Shown: piece after piece, positions 6,599 through 8,767 of the stretch | How the letters are laid out: each line of letters opens with the position of its first letter | How positions within the stretch are numbered: position 1 is the stretch's first letter | Origin: CAJXVY01 sp965657575 | Lineage (GTDB): Bacteria > Actinomycetota > Actinomycetes > Actinomycetales > Microbacteriaceae | Direction of reading: 5' to 3' | Assembly (NCBI GenBank): GCA_965657575.1 | Contig: CBFHOK010000022.1 | Location: 1-8,767 of the forward strand | DNA length: 8,767 nucleotides | Translations under genes and position numbers: made by a program | The notes under the pieces: model-generated | What the model saw: only the letters and a program-made list of their open reading frames with translations | What the model was told of the DNA's origin: nothing | The model's database searches: none

Positions 6599-6655
6599 TC
6601 CTGATTGCTAGCCTGAACTCGAATATTTGTTCATTTTTCTTACCTGTTCTCCTAA

Positions 6656-6664
6656 GGGGGGGGG
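6656..6664 (+). repeat. poly-G tract (G9) in the ribosome-binding site of the beta-helix gene
   Basis: Nine consecutive G follow AA and end four bases before the TTG start at 6669, so the tract forms the purine-rich ribosome-binding site (AAGGGGG...). Runs of this length are prone to slipped-strand length change; here a change would alter Shine-Dalgarno spacing or strength. If translation instead began at an in-frame TTG at 6627, the tract would be coding and length change would shift the frame. Confidence 0.8.
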
Positions 6665-6668
6665 TCTC

Positions 6669-8767
6669 TTGCGCCTACTAAAATCCACTCTCGTTTCTCT
6701 TTTCACAGCAGCCATGTTCTTTGTGCCTGTATCCGGAGCCCAGGCCACGGGCGACTGCGTTGTCGACAACTTCACAGATGCAGCCGGTAGTGACACTAAT
6801 GGCGATAGAACGTTCCGCTATTGCATGACCACAGATGCTCAAGCTGGCGAAACAATTACATTTGATCACCAGAGATCTCAGCAGGTTATCGAACTGGAAG
6901 CTGTAGTGTCACGATCAACTTCGGTCACCATCGATGGCGAAGGGTATGTGACACTGACCCTCGCCGATGGCTCATCAGACTTCAGGATGATTGACATAAG
7001 CGCCGACATCGAAGTTATTGGGATGACTTTTAGGGACGGAAACGCTAGCCAGGGCTCTGCCATCCACACCACCTCGTCCGGAGATGTTACGGTGCGAGAT
7101 TCTGACTTTATTGATAACGAAGCCACCGTGACCGGTGATGAAGAAATCAACAACATTGCCGAGGGTGGCGGTGCTATCGATTCCGACGGTGACGTGTTCG
7201 TCTACGACTCAAATTTTTCAGGGAACATTTCTGGCCGCGACGGAGGGGCGATCCTTGCGGAACTTAATGTCACTGTTGAAGAGTCAACTTTCAGTTCAAA
7301 TACTGCCGGTGATGATGGCGGCGCGATTTACTCCAGAACTGGCGACATAACTGTTACTGACTCGACATTTAGCGGCAACAAAGCTACTGAAAGCGGTGGC
7401 AGCAGCTACACGTCTAGGGGCGGTGCTCTTTACGCTTCCAGCGACGACGTCCTGGTTTCCGACTCGTTATTCAATGGAAATGAAGCCGATAATTCCGGCG
7501 GCGCTGTTCATGCCGACGACGACTTCGAATCAATCCGCTCTTCTTTTGTTTCCAACTCTTCGGGCAACGGAGGCGCAGTTCTCACAGAAGATGATGCTCT
7601 TCTTGAAGATAGTTATTTCGGATTCAACGAAGTAACAAGCGATGGAGGGGCAGTGCACATAGAAGATGAACTGAACATCTCTAACAGCACCTTTTACCAA
7701 AACCAATCAGCAGAGCAGGGGGGAGCTATCTGGTCCTCGCTCCAGGGTGAAGAGACCGCAGGAAGCTACATCATTTACTCCACTTTCATTGATAACACTG
7801 CTGAAAATGAGGCAAGCACTTTATATTTCCTGGGAGACGACCTTGACCTCTTCGCCAATTTGATGATAAGCAGTCAAGACAAAGACCAAATAGCCGGCGA
7901 CACCGGAGACTTTGTTGACTATGGAGCAAATGTATCTTCTTTTGAAGGGGAGCCTGTTTTTGATAACCAAACCAGTATCACCGGTGTTGATTTGGCGACC
8001 CTTCGAGCGAGAGATCCTAGGACTGCAACTCTCAGCTTCCAGCCCACTGTTAGGTTCAGGTCACTAGCAAAATCAGAGGCTGAAGTCACCAAAGAGTTGA
8101 TTGACAACTATGAAACTGAAACTGGACGAACCCTTCCAACTACCGATCAACTTGGGCAGACTCGAAGCGCTTCATTTTTCGCAGGAGCAGAATTCTTGCG
8201 CTGGCGCTCAGCCTACCCAGTTGATTATGCCGGTCCTATAATCACCGACATTGGAGATAACGGTGTCGTAGCGCCATTCGTTGTCTATGGTGGTGAAACT
8301 GTTCGCGTGGTTGGAGAAAGGCTTTCTAGCATTAGCAAAGTATTCGTTGATGGCGAAGAAGCTGAGTTGTCCGACATCACGGATGAAACCTTCGTAATGA
8401 ATTTCCCAGATGGTGTTACAGAAGGCACTCATGACCTGGTGGTTCAATCATCAATCGGAATTCTCACCCACACAGATGGGTTCCTTGTCCGCCCTACGGG
8501 CACAGAGTCAGTAACGAGTGCGGGTTGTTTGGGAGTTGAGCCTACTGTATGGACACAGCGAATCTCTGACACCCAAGCCAAGGCTTACATCAAGTGCCCA
8601 GAGGCTGGAAAGAAATACAGGATTCTGCATCAAACCGGCGGAAGTGGTGCCTACGAGAGTGTTCTTGCTCGAACCTTGGAGAGTCAAGACGACACGGTTC
8701 AGGTGTTCAATGAATTTGGGCGATACATCGTCAGGACCATTGATTTGGTGGATATCAATCGTCTACG
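6669..8767 (+). CDS. secreted right-handed beta-helix protein with Pmp-like repeats and an IPT/TIG domain, 3' end outside window
   Basis: The frame is open for 699 codons from TTG 6669 to the window edge. The first 26 residues are a signal peptide (RLLK, hydrophobic STLVSLFTAAMFFVPVSG, cleavage after AQA), which fixes the start; the in-frame ATG at 6714 would cut the peptide. Residues 27-75 resemble the entry cap of secreted beta-helix proteins (C30, C52, AGETITF). About 80-400 is a parallel beta-helix: GGA[I/V/L] occurs at 167, 192, 217, 251, 277, 301, 326 and 351, each after an FxxN-type turn (FSGN, FSSN, FNGN, FYQN, FIDN). This is the GGA[I/L/V] plus FxxN signature of chlamydial polymorphic outer-membrane proteins. 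A linker with TLPTTDQLGQTRSASFF follows, then an IPT/TIG Ig-like domain (about 522-608: GPIITDIGD, GGETVRVVGERLSSISKVFV). A further unrecognised part holds C616 and C638. The protein is acidic and codon use looks more GC-rich than the neighbours. A possible promoter is TTGCCT (6586-6591), 17 bases, TAGCCT (6609-6614), which is weak. Function as a surface adhesin or secreted coat protein is inference. Confidence 0.9.
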   Translation, partial: MRLLKSTLVSLFTAAMFFVPVSGAQATGDCVVDNFTDAAGSDTNGDRTFRYCMTTDAQAGETITFDHQRSQQVIELEAVVSRSTSVTIDGEGYVTLTLADGSSDFRMIDISADIEVIGMTFRDGNASQGSAIHTTSSGDVTVRDSDFIDNEATVTGDEEINNIAEGGGAIDSDGDVFVYDSNFSGNISGRDGGAILAELNVTVEESTFSSNTAGDDGGAIYSRTGDITVTDSTFSGNKATESGGSSYTSRGGALYASSDDVLVSDSLFNGNEADNSGGAVHADDDFESIRSSFVSNSSGNGGAVLTEDDALLEDSYFGFNEVTSDGGAVHIEDELNISNSTFYQNQSAEQGGAIWSSLQGEETAGSYIIYSTFIDNTAENEASTLYFLGDDLDLFANLMISSQDKDQIAGDTGDFVDYGANVSSFEGEPVFDNQTSITGVDLATLRARDPRTATLSFQPTVRFRSLAKSEAEVTKELIDNYETETGRTLPTTDQLGQTRSASFFAGAEFLRWRSAYPVDYAGPIITDIGDNGVVAPFVVYGGETVRVVGERLSSISKVFVDGEEAELSDITDETFVMNFPDGVTEGTHDLVVQSSIGILTHTDGFLVRPTGTESVTSAGCLGVEPTVWTQRISDTQAKAYIKCPEAGKKYRILHQTGGSGAYESVLARTLESQDDTVQVFNEFGRYIVRTIDLVDINRL

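Noticed and set aside
6678..8447. Several 60-90 codon frames on the minus strand opposite the beta-helix gene, and short ones in another plus frame
   Set aside because: They lie entirely within a well-supported repeat-bearing coding frame, have no recognisable domains, and reflect its composition.

Overview
The window is a mid-GC bacterial segment that looks like an accessory, envelope-related locus of an actinobacterium. The lineage call is weak. It rests on GTG and TTG starts, the actinobacterial look of the S-adenosylhomocysteinase remnant, a possible near-leaderless promoter, and a TauE-family permease beside cys genes. A planktonic low-GC actinobacterium (Microbacteriaceae-like) is one guess. 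There are no rRNA genes, tRNA genes, CRISPR arrays or transposases that I can see.

Layout. (1) Positions 1-4220, minus strand, form a tight run transcribed right to left: cysD (sulfate adenylyltransferase subunit 2, with an unusual ~168-residue N-terminal extension), cysNC (subunit 1 fused to APS kinase), a 109-residue membrane protein of unknown function, and the first 209 residues of an OafA-type membrane acyltransferase that leaves the window. (2) Positions 4301-5053, plus strand: a divergent TauE/SafE-family permease. (3) Positions 5054-5334: a 281-base gap that may hold a tiny minus-strand gene or a gene relic. (4) Positions 5335-6153, minus strand: rmlD, dTDP-4-dehydrorhamnose reductase. 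(5) Positions 6215-6598, minus strand: a decayed C-terminal piece of S-adenosylhomocysteinase (ahcY), with a nonsense codon followed by a still recognisable copy of the family's terminal residues. (6) From 6669 to the window end, plus strand: a long secreted right-handed beta-helix protein with Pmp-like GGA[I/V/L] and FxxN repeats every ~25 residues and an IPT/TIG domain. It starts at TTG just after a run of nine G and continues beyond the window.

How the genes may work together (inference): cysD and cysNC convert sulfate plus ATP to APS and then PAPS. No APS/PAPS reductase or sulfite reductase gene is present here. The genes sit instead with an acyltransferase, an unknown membrane protein and a rhamnose gene. 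This suggests PAPS supply for sulfating a surface glycan, with the permease handling sulfate or sulfite. Ordinary sulfate assimilation with reduction genes elsewhere remains possible. The beta-helix protein is probably a separate surface or secreted factor, next to a rearrangement scar marked by the ahcY remnant.
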